From Nonomuraea sediminis (lineage in GTDB: Bacteria; Actinomycetota; Actinomycetes; Streptosporangiales; Streptosporangiaceae): a stretch of 64,000 bases of DNA. How positions within the stretch are numbered: position 1 is the stretch's first letter; each line of letters starts with the position of its first letter. This document shows, in pieces, positions 1 to 9,099 of this stretch. The stretch lies in assembly GCF_018531495.1 (NCBI RefSeq), contig NZ_JAHDTI010000007.1, positions 124,001 to 188,000 on the forward strand, written 5' to 3'. A program made the translations under genes and the position numbers. Under the pieces are notes generated by a model. The model was not told the origin of the DNA. It did not search any database and worked only from the letters and a program-made list of their open reading frames with translations.

Positions 1-237
1 CGCCTCGAGGAACGCATCGACGCGGAACGCGCCGCCCGCCCGCTGCTGTCGGCCATCGCGGGGCTGCCCGAGAGCCTGCGGGCCGTGACCGAGCTGGTCG
101 ACGTCGACGGCCTGTCGGTCGCCGACGCCGCGGCCGCCCTGCGCATCCGCGTCGGCACCGCCAGGGTCCGGCTGCACCGCGCCCACCGCCGGCTCCAGGC
201 CGAGCCCGGTCATCCCATCCTGGAAGGAACCTCATGA
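1..237 (+). CDS. RNA polymerase sigma-70 family factor, C-terminal fragment
   Basis: Partial gene entering from the left edge; 78 codons are visible, ending at TGA 235-237. The reading frame shows a sigma region 4-like helix-turn-helix: an LPESLRAVTELVDVDG segment, then SVADAAAALRIRVGTARVRLHRA, which matches the region that reads the -35 element in ECF-type factors. It overlaps the next gene by ATGA, so the two are translationally coupled. This is the usual layout of an ECF sigma factor followed by a membrane-anchored partner. The sigma group cannot be assigned because regions 1-3 lie outside the window. Confidence 0.8.
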   Translation, partial: RLEERIDAERAARPLLSAIAGLPESLRAVTELVDVDGLSVADAAAALRIRVGTARVRLHRAHRRLQAEPGHPILEGTS

Positions 238-1076
238 ACGGATCACTGGCCGGTTTCGAAGAGCGCAGGCTCGCCGAGCTGAAGGAGTACGTCGCCGCCC
301 GTGCGGCCAGGCGGCCACGGCGTCGGCTGGTCCTGGCCACGGCCGCCGCGGCGGCGGTCGTCGCGGGGGTGAGCGTGGTCACGGTCTCCTCGACGGGCGG
401 CAGGGACACCGCCTACGCCGTCACCAAGGACTCCGACGGCATCGTGTACGTGATCGTGCGCGACTTCCACGACGCCGCCGGGCTGACCAGGCAGCTCAGG
501 AGCCTGAACGTGCCCGCCGTCGTGGACTACGTGCCCGCGGGCAAGAAGTGCGCCCAGGAACCGCGCGGCGCCTACGTGGAGGACATCCCGCGCGGCCTCT
601 ACCAGCCGCCCACCAACATCCCCGGCGCCGGTGCCGACGAACAGGGCTGGCAGATGCGGATCGACACCAAGCTGTTCAAGCCCGGCCAGACCTTCGTCTG
701 GACCCTGTCGGACGACCCCGTCTACGACGGGACCGAGACCAGCACGATCCTCATGCGGAACCCGGTGGCGCCCTGCGAGCTGGTCCCCGACGACACGCCG
801 CACTACATCCCGCAGATCCCCGGCCCGTCGGCGGGCTACGCGGGCAAGACCGTCGGCCAGGTCCTGCCGGAGCTGAACAAGCGCGGCGTCAAGGTCACCT
901 ACCTGATCACCGAGCCCGCCCCGGACCCACACCCCCTCATCGGCAACCAGTACGTCATGTACCCCACCAAGCAGAACACCCCGGTGGGGGAGGACTGGCA
1001 CATCTGGAACACCGACGAACCCCAGCCCGGGCAGGTCCGCCTCATGGTCACCCAGAAGCTCGCCGCACCGTCGTAG
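234..1076 (+). CDS. Membrane-anchored hypothetical protein, sigma factor partner
   Basis: A 280-residue protein. A basic N-terminus (ARRPRRR near residue 25) is followed by one hydrophobic segment at about 31-51 and an extracytoplasmic domain of about 220 residues. The start ATG overlaps the stop of the sigma factor gene, so the two are co-translated. The C-terminal part (AGKTVGQVLPELNKRGVKV) resembles a PASTA-like fold, but this is weak. Two cysteines (in GKKCAQ and APCEL) could form a disulfide outside the cell. By position it may be an anti-sigma factor or a sensor for it, but no ZAS zinc motif (HxxxCxxC) is present, so the role is inference. Confidence 0.7.
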   Translation: MNGSLAGFEERRLAELKEYVAARAARRPRRRLVLATAAAAAVVAGVSVVTVSSTGGRDTAYAVTKDSDGIVYVIVRDFHDAAGLTRQLRSLNVPAVVDYVPAGKKCAQEPRGAYVEDIPRGLYQPPTNIPGAGADEQGWQMRIDTKLFKPGQTFVWTLSDDPVYDGTETSTILMRNPVAPCELVPDDTPHYIPQIPGPSAGYAGKTVGQVLPELNKRGVKVTYLITEPAPDPHPLIGNQYVMYPTKQNTPVGEDWHIWNTDEPQPGQVRLMVTQKLAAPS

Positions 1077-1086
1077 GGTCGGTGGT

Positions 1087-2292
1087 GTGGAGCTGCTCAT
1101 TCGCAACGCTGGGCTGCGGGGGCGGCCGGGGCGGTGGATGCTGGGGGCCGACCGCGGGGTGCTGAGCGTCGTGGCGCCCGACGCGGACGCCGACGCCGGC
1201 ACGGTGATCGACGCCGAGGGCAACCTGGTCACCGAGCCGTTCGTCGACGCGCACCTGCACCTGTGCAAGGTGCACACGCTCGACCTGGTGGGAACGCACG
1301 CGCTCGAGGACTACACCGGGGGCGGCATGGGCGCGGCGATGGCGGCGATCGAGGCCGCCGCGGCCGTCAAACGCGACCAGACGGCCGCCGCGGTCCTCGA
1401 CTGCGCCCGGCGGGCGCTGCTGGAATCCGTACGGCACGGCGTCCGCGCCGTCCAGGCCTTCGCCGACGTCGACCCCGACGCCGGGCTGACCGGGGTGGAG
1501 GCCCTGCTGGCGCTGCGCGAGGAGTTCCGCGACCGGGTCGACGTGCGCGTCGTCGCCTTCCCGCAGGACGGCCTCCTGCGCCGCCCCGGCACGGAGGAGC
1601 TGATCGAGGAGGCGGTACGGCTCGGCGCCGACGTCGTGGGCGGGATCCCGTGGATCGAGTACACCGACGCTGACGCCGCCGAGCACGTGCGCCGGATGGT
1701 CGAGCTGGCCCGCCGTACGGGAAGGCGCGTGGCGATGCTGGTCGACGACGCCGGCGATCCCGGGCTGCGCACCACCGAGATGCTCGCCTCGGCGATGCTG
1801 GCCACCGGGGTGCGCGGCAGCGCGCAGCACGCCCGCGCGATGGCGCTCTACCCCGAGCCCTACCTGCGCCGGCTGCTCGGGCTGTGCCGCGCGGCCGGCC
1901 TCGGGTTCGTCAGCGACCCGCACACCGGGCCGCTCCACCTGCCCGTCCGCACCCTCGCCGAGGCGGGCGTGCCGGTGGCGCTCGGGCAGGACGACATCGA
2001 GGACGCCTACTACCCCTTCGGCCGGCACAACCTGCTGGAGGTCGCGTTCCTTGCGGCGCACCTGCTGGAGGCCCGCACCGACCTCGACATGCTGTACGAC
2101 CTGGTGACGGTGGAGGCCGCCCGCGTGCTCGGCCGGCCCGTCCACCGCCTCGACCCCGGTGCCCCGGCCGACCTGGTGGTCCTTGAGGGCCGGACGGTCA
2201 GGCAGGCGCTCACCCTGCACGCCCCGCCGCGCCACGTCGTCGTGGGCGGCAGGGTCGTCGCGAGCACCCGCACCCGTACCGAGTTCACATGA
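1087..2292 (+). CDS. Amidohydrolase, cytosine deaminase-like, with altered active site
   Basis: A 401-residue protein starting at GTG 1087. It has the amidohydrolase-superfamily layout: N- and C-terminal beta-sandwich strands (LIRNAGL at the start, PADLVVLEG at the end) around a TIM barrel. Metal-site residues expected from CodA-like deaminases are H56 and H58 (DAHLHL), H248 (QHARAM) and D302 (GQDDIEDAYYPFG). At the position of the third histidine and catalytic glutamate (VHCDE in CodA) this protein has MLVDD at 217-221, so histidine is replaced by Leu218 and glutamate by Asp221. The family is clear. The substrate is not, and classical cytosine deamination may be lost. It ends in an 8-bp overlap with the convergent AAA+ gene. 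Confidence 0.8.
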   Translation: MELLIRNAGLRGRPGRWMLGADRGVLSVVAPDADADAGTVIDAEGNLVTEPFVDAHLHLCKVHTLDLVGTHALEDYTGGGMGAAMAAIEAAAAVKRDQTAAAVLDCARRALLESVRHGVRAVQAFADVDPDAGLTGVEALLALREEFRDRVDVRVVAFPQDGLLRRPGTEELIEEAVRLGADVVGGIPWIEYTDADAAEHVRRMVELARRTGRRVAMLVDDAGDPGLRTTEMLASAMLATGVRGSAQHARAMALYPEPYLRRLLGLCRAAGLGFVSDPHTGPLHLPVRTLAEAGVPVALGQDDIEDAYYPFGRHNLLEVAFLAAHLLEARTDLDMLYDLVTVEAARVLGRPVHRLDPGAPADLVVLEGRTVRQALTLHAPPRHVVVGGRVVASTRTRTEFT

Positions 2293-3667
2293 ACGGGACC
2301 GGTTCGCGCTCGCCCGAGCCGAGCAGGGCCCTGGTCAGCGCCGCCCGCTCGTCGAGCATCTCGTCCAGGGCCCGCTCCAGGTGCTCGCCGGTGAGCACGG
2401 GTCCCGCGGACAGGACGGCGCGCCGTACGAGCTCCTTGAAGAACGACGCCGTGGCGCCCTCGGTCCTGGCCACGATCGGCTCCAGGTCGGCCTCGAGCCG
2501 GATGTCCCTGGCGTACAGGCGCAGCAGCGCGGCCCTGCCGTCGGCGTCGGGCTTGGGGATCTCGACGGCCAGGTCGACCCGTCCCGGCCGGTCGGCCAGC
2601 GCCCGCTCCAGGACGTCGGCGCGGTTGGTGGTGAGCACGAACGTCACGTCGGCGTCCGCGCCCACCCCGTCCATCGCGTCGAGCAGCGAGAACAGCAGCG
2701 GGTTGCCCTCCTCGTCGTAGGAGCGGTCGCGCGCGACCAGGTCGACGTCCTCCAGGATGACGATCGCCGGCTGCAGCCGCCTGGCCAGGCCCGCCGCCTG
2801 GGTGACGTACCTGATCGCCGTGCCGGTCATGACGATCACCGTGCAGCCGCGCATCCGGCCCATCAGGTAGCGGACGGTGTGCGTCTTGCCCGTGCCGGGC
2901 GGCCCGTGCAGCAGCAGGCCGCGCTTGAGATGCTGCCCGTGCCGGCGCAGCCGTACGGCATGCTCGCCGATCTCCACGATGTGCCGTTCGATCGTGCCGA
3001 GCACGTCCTCCGGCAGGATCACCTGGGCGGCGTCCAGCTCGGGCCTGGGCAGGAACGTCACCAGGTCGTTGCCGCGATGCTCGCTCCACTCGAACGACAG
3101 CACCTGTCCCTGGTAGACGTCGTGCTCGCGCATCCGCCGCGAGATCTCGTCGCGGGTGCGGGTGGCGTCCGGCCGCTCCTTGGCCAGCACGACGACCTCG
3201 CACTGCGGGGTGTGCTCCCGCGCGCCGCGCAGCCCGATCACCACCGGCGCGCCGTCGGGAGACCAGGCCAGGATCAGCCCGAGTGAGATGACCTCGGTCG
3301 TCTCGTCCGGCCCGATCGCGGCCGTCGCGTAGTCCACCGCGCCCGGCTCGTACCGCTCCCAGCCGCGGGCTGCGCCGGCCAGCATGTTGACGATGTCTTC
3401 GTGGTCGCGCCCGTGTCCGGCGATCCCGAACCAGTCGCCCTGTTGCCCGTGCGCGGTCAGATAGGAGTCGATGCCGCGCTGGAGGTTGACGTGTTCCCAG
3501 CCGGGCAGCCGCTCGACCACGTTCACGATGTGCCGCAGCTCGCACCCCAGGTGTCCGACGACCCTGGCCACCAGTTCGGGGGTCTGCTCCTGATCGATCG
3601 TCTGATGGGCGTCGCGGATGAGATCGCCGAGTGCTCGAGCCAGCTGCGTGGCGTCACTGAGATCCAT
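2285..3667 (-). CDS. AAA+ family ATPase
   Basis: About 460 residues. The ATG at 3667 is preferred over a GTG nine bases upstream because a GTGAGG ribosome-binding site precedes it. The N-terminal ~220 residues are an unassigned substrate or adaptor domain. The C-terminal half is a classical AAA module: Walker A GPPGTGKT near residue 253, Walker B VILEDVD near 301, sensor-like TTNRADVLE, and an arginine-finger-like RPGRVD. It resembles the standalone CDC48/spastin-like ATPases common in actinobacteria, which remodel proteins using ATP; the client is unknown. The coiled-coil gene 43 bases upstream on the same strand is a plausible partner. The 3' end overlaps the amidohydrolase tail-to-tail. 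Confidence 0.85.
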   Translation of the reverse strand: MDLSDATQLARALGDLIRDAHQTIDQEQTPELVARVVGHLGCELRHIVNVVERLPGWEHVNLQRGIDSYLTAHGQQGDWFGIAGHGRDHEDIVNMLAGAARGWERYEPGAVDYATAAIGPDETTEVISLGLILAWSPDGAPVVIGLRGAREHTPQCEVVVLAKERPDATRTRDEISRRMREHDVYQGQVLSFEWSEHRGNDLVTFLPRPELDAAQVILPEDVLGTIERHIVEIGEHAVRLRRHGQHLKRGLLLHGPPGTGKTHTVRYLMGRMRGCTVIVMTGTAIRYVTQAAGLARRLQPAIVILEDVDLVARDRSYDEEGNPLLFSLLDAMDGVGADADVTFVLTTNRADVLERALADRPGRVDLAVEIPKPDADGRAALLRLYARDIRLEADLEPIVARTEGATASFFKELVRRAVLSAGPVLTGEHLERALDEMLDERAALTRALLGSGEREPVPFM

Positions 3668-3709
3668 GAGCCTCACCCTGACAGACCCGACCTCCGCGCC
3701 GCGCGCGAT

Positions 3710-4027
3710 TTATCCGCTGTCGTCCCTACGCAACAGCGTCAAGATCTCATCGAGCTTCGCGCTGTGCGCATCCAGCTTCGGGCTGTGCTCGCGCTCGATG
3801 GTCTTGAGCCGGTCTTGGATCTTTATGATCTCCAGGATGAGCGTGCCGAGTGCCGCGCCTTGCTCCCCGAGCACGATCATCATGCTCTTCTGCGTCTGGC
3901 TCAGCTCGTTCTGCGTCTCGCGCAGGGCCTGCATGAGACTGGTCTGCGCGGCGAGCATCGTCCGGGTGTCCGCAAGTTCCCGGTCTGTCCCTGCAGCCAA
4001 GCGTCGCAGATCGTGGATCTCGGTCAT
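3710..4027 (-). CDS. Small coiled-coil protein
   Basis: A 105-residue hydrophilic protein, almost entirely predicted helical: heptad-like LAAGTDRELADTRTMLAAQ, then LMQALRETQNELSQTQKS, then KIQDRLKTIEREHSPKLD. No enzymatic motif or membrane segment is visible. It lies directly upstream of the AAA+ ATPase on the same strand with about 40 bases between them, so the two are probably co-transcribed. It could be an oligomerisation partner or adaptor of that ATPase. This is inference from position; no family is recognised. Confidence 0.65.
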   Translation of the reverse strand: MTEIHDLRRLAAGTDRELADTRTMLAAQTSLMQALRETQNELSQTQKSMMIVLGEQGAALGTLILEIIKIQDRLKTIEREHSPKLDAHSAKLDEILTLLRRDDSG

Positions 4028-4117
4028 GGCCGGGAGTTTACGCTAGTCAGGGCAGGTGAAGGGGAGCGTTCGGTGACCAGGAAGACGGCGGGAAAGTCGT
4101 TCATCGACACCTGAGGC

Positions 4118-4879
4118 CTAGTCCTGCATCGACAGTCCCGGCAGCAGCCAGGGCTGGAAGGGCGCCAGGACCGCGAGGACCAGGAACACGGCGCCCGCCA
4201 CGTAGGAAAGCGCACGGCCGTGGCGCCACAGTTTCTCCAGGAAGATCAGCACGGCCAGGCCCGCCATCGCCGCGACGTTCATGACGCCAAGCGGGATCAG
4301 CACGATCATCAGCCCCCAGCAGCAGCCCACGCAGTAGCCCCCGTGGTGCGCCCCCACCCGGAAGTCGCGTCCAGGCCCGCCGAACCCGCTGTAGTGCAGC
4401 AATTGGGTGAACGGCGAACGGCAGTGCCGCAGGCAGACGCGCTTGAGCGGCCCGAACTGCTGCGCACCGGCCAGCGCGAACGCGCCCGCGCCGATCCACC
4501 GCCCCGCCTCGGGCGCCGCGCCCAGCCAGCGATCCGTCAGGGCGAGCAGCCCGAACACCAGCGCCCCGAACGCCGCCCACACCACCAGGTAGCCGAGCAG
4601 GAACTGGACGATCCGCCCGGCCTGCGCGAGCCCGCTCGACCGCCTTCTGATCGCTCGCGCCCAGCCGAGCGCCACCGGTGCCACCGACGGCAGCATCATC
4701 GCCGCCATCATGATCACCCAGAGCACCAGGAAGATCGGCAACGTCAGACCCATCGTGCCCGGCCCGACCCCCATGCCCCCCGCCTGCCGAACCGTCACGA
4801 TCCAGGCGAGAGCCGCGAAAATCAGGATCGCAGCCCAAGCCGGGGCGAAATACCGCCCATGTTCCCTGCTGTCGACCAT
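4118..4879 (-). CDS. DUF2182 family integral membrane protein
   Basis: A 253-residue polytopic membrane protein with about six hydrophobic segments. It carries the hallmarks of the DUF2182 (predicted metal-binding membrane protein) family: a methionine-rich MMAAMMLPSVAP stretch near residue 57, the LKRVCLRHCRSP loop, and a GGYCVGCCWGLM cysteine-histidine segment preceded by GAHHG. Cys, His and Met clusters suggest binding of copper or another soft metal. The family is often found with a DUF1326 gene, which is absent here. No neighbour indicates its role. The gene is probably monocistronic. Confidence 0.88.
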   Translation of the reverse strand: MVDSREHGRYFAPAWAAILIFAALAWIVTVRQAGGMGVGPGTMGLTLPIFLVLWVIMMAAMMLPSVAPVALGWARAIRRRSSGLAQAGRIVQFLLGYLVVWAAFGALVFGLLALTDRWLGAAPEAGRWIGAGAFALAGAQQFGPLKRVCLRHCRSPFTQLLHYSGFGGPGRDFRVGAHHGGYCVGCCWGLMIVLIPLGVMNVAAMAGLAVLIFLEKLWRHGRALSYVAGAVFLVLAVLAPFQPWLLPGLSMQD

Positions 4880-5067
4880 CGGTCCCCCCTCGGCGCGGCA
4901 TACCCGGCGCTCCTGTCCGACAATCGCCGCGGGACGGCATCCCCGATGCAGCCGGGCTTCCGGTAATTGCGTTTATTCCGAATGGCGTGTTGACCAGTGA
5001 GTTCGTTGGTTTTGGCAGCGGAAAGTGATTGGCTGACCGCGATAAGTGGTCATGTGGTGGAGGTCAC

Positions 5068-6195
5068 ATGAAGGTACGAATGCAAGGGCGCGTAGCGTCT
5101 GTACTGTCCATCGGGCGAACAGCCCGGCTCGTCATCCTGGGGTCGATGGCGCTCACCATGAGCGCCGCGACCGTTGTTCCGGCGGAGTCCGCGGCGTGGC
5201 CGCATCATCACCATCACAAGAAAAACCGGTTCGAGGAGATCGACCTGGTCTCCAACATCCCTGGCAGGGCTCGGATCACCGATCCGCACCTGATCAACCC
5301 CTGGGGCTTGTCCCTAAGCAACAAGTTGTGGGTATCTGCCGCTGACGCGGACCTGGCCCTCGTCTACACGGGCGGCGGTAACGCCGGTCCCATCAGGAAG
5401 GTGCCGCTCGAGGTCGAGGTCGAGGGCGGACCGACCGGCCAGGTGTTCAACAAGACCAGGGACTTCAGGATCCGCAGCGACGGCCGTTCCGCTCCCGCGA
5501 ATCGCATCTTCGCCACCGAGAGCGGCACGATCCAGGGCTGGAACCCGGACGTCGACAGGGACCACGCCATCGTCGCGGCGACGAAGAAGGACGCGGTCTA
5601 CAAGGGACTGACCCAGATCCGCACCAGGACGCGGAACCTGCTGCTCGCGGCGGACTTCTTCCACGGCACGGTCGACGTGTACAACAAGAACTTCAAGCTG
5701 CAGAAGAGGCCGAAGTTCGTCGACCCGAACATTCCCGACGGGTTCTCGCCGTTCAACGTCCAGCGGATCGGCCACAAGGTGTTCGTCACCTACGCCAAGC
5801 AGGACCCCGAGGACCCCGGGGAAGAGGTGAAGGGCGCCGGCCTGGGCTTCGTCAGCTTCTTCACCTCCAGGGGCGGCTTCATCCACCGCTTCCACAGCCG
5901 CGGTCCGCTGAACGCGCCGTGGGCGGTCACGCTGGCGCCGCGCAACTTCGGCAAGTTCCAGCACTCCCTGCTCATCGGGAACTTCGGTGACGGCCGCATC
6001 AACGCCTTCAACAGGTTCAACGGGCGCTTCCAGGGCCCGCTCCGCGATCCGCACGGCGACCCCATCTCGATCGACGGTCTGTGGGGGCTGATCCGCGGTA
6101 ACTCGAACAACGGTGGCAGGAACGCGCTCTGGTTCGCCGCCGGGATCAACGACGAGGAAGACGGCCTGCTCGGGCTGATCCGCCGAGACCCATGA
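5068..6195 (+). CDS. Secreted TIGR03118 family protein
   Basis: A 375-residue exported protein. ATG 5068 is chosen because GGTGGAGGTCAC sits just upstream; an in-frame TTG at 5029 would place extra residues before the signal peptide. The N-terminus has basic residues, a hydrophobic core around VILGSMALTMSAATVV, and a likely signal-peptidase site after ESAA. A His5 stretch follows (WPHHHHHKK), perhaps metal-binding. The mature part has the TIGR03118 signature (LVSNIPGRARITDPHLINPW, then a GLSLS-type segment) and repeated beta-strand blocks consistent with a propeller-like fold. Function in the family is unknown. A strong hairpin terminator follows at 6226. Confidence 0.85.
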   Translation: MKVRMQGRVASVLSIGRTARLVILGSMALTMSAATVVPAESAAWPHHHHHKKNRFEEIDLVSNIPGRARITDPHLINPWGLSLSNKLWVSAADADLALVYTGGGNAGPIRKVPLEVEVEGGPTGQVFNKTRDFRIRSDGRSAPANRIFATESGTIQGWNPDVDRDHAIVAATKKDAVYKGLTQIRTRTRNLLLAADFFHGTVDVYNKNFKLQKRPKFVDPNIPDGFSPFNVQRIGHKVFVTYAKQDPEDPGEEVKGAGLGFVSFFTSRGGFIHRFHSRGPLNAPWAVTLAPRNFGKFQHSLLIGNFGDGRINAFNRFNGRFQGPLRDPHGDPISIDGLWGLIRGNSNNGGRNALWFAAGINDEEDGLLGLIRRDP

Positions 6196-6225
6196 TCGGC
6201 CTGACCGATCGCTCGTCGTGAAAGA

Positions 6226-6259
6226 GAAGCGCCCGCCCTCGGCCGAGGGCGGGCGCTTC
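6226..6259. terminator. Strong bidirectional hairpin terminator
   Basis: A perfect inverted repeat with 15-bp arms: GAAGCGCCCGCCCTC at 6226-6240 and its complement at 6245-6259, separated by the 4-base loop GGCC. It lies between the convergent TIGR03118 gene (ends 6195) and the NB-ARC regulator (ends 6420). There is no long T tract, as is usual in actinobacteria, but a stem this long and GC-rich should stop polymerase from either side. The remainder of 6196-6419 shows no gene. Confidence 0.85.
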
Positions 6260-6419
6260 CACGTGTGCGTACCGGTGTGCAGGTCGCCTCTCGGCGAAAG
6301 GCTCAACGCGGCTCCAGCCGAACGGTAGTCCGCGAAGGCAATAGGTGAGGCCCGGGGACACTGGACACACCGGCCACGGGCTGTACAACGGCGGCGCGTC
6401 GCGGGACATTCCCGGGCCT

Positions 6420-8969
6420 TCATCCGGGCGCGGCCGGCAGCCCCAGGCGCACCGCGAGATCGGCCGCGGCCGGTGCCTCCAGCTCCTGGTACAGCTCGTA
6501 GGCCCGCATCAGGAACTCCCGCGTGGCCGGGACGTCGCCCGCCTGCTCGGCGGCGGTCGCGAGAGCCACCAGCGCACGCGCCCGCAGCGCCGGAACCCTC
6601 TCGCCGGACCAGTACCGCAGGGACCGGTGCAGCCGATCGGCGGCCCCGGCGTCGCCGCGGCGCGCCTCGATCTCGCCCAGGCTCAGCTCGGTGAGGGCCA
6701 GCCCCCACTCGTGCCCACGGTCACGGAACAGGTCCGCCGCGGAGGTCAGCGCCTCCACCGCCTCCGCGTCCCGGTGCGACTGGTGCGCGAGCGCCTCGCC
6801 CAGCGCGCGTAGGCCCTGGGCGGCGCCGGCGAGATCGCCGACGCTCTCGAAGAGCGCGGCGGCCCGCCTGGCGGCCTGCTCCGCCTCCTCGGCCCGGTCA
6901 CAGGCCAGCAGCGCGCCGGCCAGGCCGCGCAGCGTATAGGCCTCGACGAACGGTTCGCCGCTCGACCGGGCGATGGACAGCCCGTGGCGGATGGCGTCCA
7001 CGGCGTCGGCCGTGCTGCCGCGCTGGCGCAGCACGAATCCGAGGCTCGTGAGGGTGATGGCCCTGGCCAGAGGCAGGCCGACCTGCCCCAGTCTCCCGGC
7101 GGCAGCGCGCAGCTCGGCTTCGGCCTCGTCGAGCGTGCCCTGCAGGCCCAGCATGAAGCCGATCTCATGACCGGCGAGGGCGACCCCGGCCTCGTCGCCG
7201 ACCTCTTCCGCCAGCGTTCGGGCGGCACGCAGCACCGACAGCGTGGCGTCCCGATCGCCGAACTCGGCCAGGCTGGTGCCGAGCCCGCGCAGCATCGCCG
7301 CCTCGCCGTAACGGTCGCCGGCCCGCCGGCAGGCCTCTCCCGCCACCCGCATGGCCCGCTGCCAGTCGTCGTAGTAGCTGCGCAGCTCGTAGAAGTCGGC
7401 GCAGCAGCCGGCCAGCGAGCGCGCGGCCGCGGGCAGGCCCGCCTCGGCGCAGGCCGACACGAGGACCGCGAGCGACTGCCGCTCCGCCTCGAACCACTCC
7501 ACGGGCTGGTCACCGGCGGCGGCGGTCTGCGCGGCATCGTCCCGGTCGTCGAGGTAGAGGCGCAGGCAGTGCAGGCGGTCCTGAGCGTGCCGGGCGCGGG
7601 CCAGCCAGCCGGCGGCGGCCCTGGCCAGCGCGGCCGTCCACTCGGCCGGGCCGATCTCGGCCTGGCGCCGCTCCCGCGCGTACAGTCTGGTCACGTCGTG
7701 GAACCGGTATCGCGGCTGCCCGGCCCGGTCAGGACCGAGGGATTCCAGCAGGCGCGCGTCGAGCAGCTCTTCGAGGACGGCGCCGCCCGCCGCCGCGTCG
7801 ACGCCCAGCAGCGCGGCCACCGACCACTCGGGGAAGGAGGGCACGCTCAGCTCGCCGAGCAGCCCGAACGCCCGTGCCGCGCCCGGTGTGAGCGCCTGAT
7901 AGGCGAGGTAGAGCCCGGGACGTACGGCCAGGTCGCCGTGGCGCAGTTCGTCGAGCCGCCTGCGCTCGTCGGCCAGCAGCTTGTTGAGCGTGCTGACCAT
8001 CCAGTACGGCCGTGCGGCCAGCCGCGCCGCGGCGATCCTGACGGCCAGCGGCAACCCGCCACACGCCGTGACCAGCTCGGCCGCCGCCTCGGGCTCGGCC
8101 CGCACCCGTTCCCTGCCCGCCACCTGGCAGAGCAGCTCGACGGCCGCGGGGGCGGGCAGCGGCGCGAGATCGACGGCGCTCACGCCGGGCAGGCCGGTCA
8201 GCGGTAGCCGGCTGGTGACCACCACCGCCACCTCCTTGCCCGGTAGCAAGGCCTCGACCTGGCGGTATCCCTCGGCGTCGTCGAGGACCAGCAGCACCCG
8301 CCGTCCCGCCACGCGGGTACGGAACAGCCCGGCCCTGGCCTCCACCCCGGCGGGCAACGTCGCCCCGTCCACACCGAGCACGCGCAGCAGCTGGGCGAGC
8401 ACCTCTGCCGGATCCACCGGATCTCCGGACGCGCCCCGCAGTCCCACGTACAGCTGCCCGGCGGGGAACCAGGAGGCGAACCGGTGGCCTGCGTGCACCG
8501 CCAGCGCCGTCTTGCCCACGCCCGGCGGCCCGGAGAGCGCCACCAGCCGCGCATCCCGCTGTGCGGCCGGGTCGAGAACCGCCCTCAACAGGGCCAGCTC
8601 GTCGGCGCGGCCGACGAAGTCGGGCAGGTCCGCGGGGAGCTGCCGCGGGCTGTCACCTCCAGAAGGAGCCCGACGGCCGGGAGCCCGGCGATCGGGATTC
8701 TGCCGGTCGGGACGGCCGGCGCGGCTGGCCCAGAAGAGCGCGTGCCCGGCGTCGACGAACTCCGCCCGCTCGTCCCCGGCCAGCTCCAGCGCCACCGCGA
8801 GCTGCTCGACCGAGCGTGGCCGCGGACTGCGCCCGCGTTCCATCTCGGCGACCGACCGGGAGCTGAGCCCGGCACGCTCGGCGAGGGCTTCCTGGGTGAG
8901 GTGGAGGCGGAGCCGGTGGCGGCGAAGCAGCGCCGCGAACGGGCTCGCTGATTCGGGGGCACCCCCCAT
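6420..8969 (-). CDS. XRE-type regulator with NB-ARC ATPase and TPR domains
   Basis: About 849 residues. The start is uncertain (ATG 8969, 8975 or 9023; none has a strong ribosome-binding site), and 8969 fits the usual N-terminus of the family. Domains in order: an XRE helix-turn-helix (LRLHLTQEALAERAGLS) in the first 75 residues; an NB-ARC/STAND ATPase with Walker A GPPGVGKT and Walker B RRVLLVLDDAEG; a winged-helix region (FGLLGELSVPSFPEWS); and about 400 residues of TPR-like helical repeats. This is the architecture of AfsR/SARP-like pathway regulators of secondary metabolism. It is divergent from the cysteine-rich peptide locus, with starts about 130 bases apart, and is the obvious candidate to control it. 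Confidence 0.88.
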   Translation of the reverse strand: MGGAPESASPFAALLRRHRLRLHLTQEALAERAGLSSRSVAEMERGRSPRPRSVEQLAVALELAGDERAEFVDAGHALFWASRAGRPDRQNPDRRAPGRRAPSGGDSPRQLPADLPDFVGRADELALLRAVLDPAAQRDARLVALSGPPGVGKTALAVHAGHRFASWFPAGQLYVGLRGASGDPVDPAEVLAQLLRVLGVDGATLPAGVEARAGLFRTRVAGRRVLLVLDDAEGYRQVEALLPGKEVAVVVTSRLPLTGLPGVSAVDLAPLPAPAAVELLCQVAGRERVRAEPEAAAELVTACGGLPLAVRIAAARLAARPYWMVSTLNKLLADERRRLDELRHGDLAVRPGLYLAYQALTPGAARAFGLLGELSVPSFPEWSVAALLGVDAAAGGAVLEELLDARLLESLGPDRAGQPRYRFHDVTRLYARERRQAEIGPAEWTAALARAAAGWLARARHAQDRLHCLRLYLDDRDDAAQTAAAGDQPVEWFEAERQSLAVLVSACAEAGLPAAARSLAGCCADFYELRSYYDDWQRAMRVAGEACRRAGDRYGEAAMLRGLGTSLAEFGDRDATLSVLRAARTLAEEVGDEAGVALAGHEIGFMLGLQGTLDEAEAELRAAAGRLGQVGLPLARAITLTSLGFVLRQRGSTADAVDAIRHGLSIARSSGEPFVEAYTLRGLAGALLACDRAEEAEQAARRAAALFESVGDLAGAAQGLRALGEALAHQSHRDAEAVEALTSAADLFRDRGHEWGLALTELSLGEIEARRGDAGAADRLHRSLRYWSGERVPALRARALVALATAAEQAGDVPATREFLMRAYELYQELEAPAAADLAVRLGLPAAPG

Positions 8970-9099
8970 GATCATGATCGTCAGGCTACCGCACGTCCGG
9001 TAGAACGTCGGGCTGAACGTCATGGTTCACCACGCGTCCCACGCGTTTCCATGAGCCTGTCGGCTCGCACTGGGTGGCCGACCGCGGAGGAGGATGCGC

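Noticed and set aside
243..1277. Long minus-strand open frame of 344 codons
   Set aside because: It lies opposite the membrane-anchored protein and amidohydrolase genes, has arginine/alanine-biased composition and no recognisable motifs; it is an antisense shadow of high-GC coding sequence.
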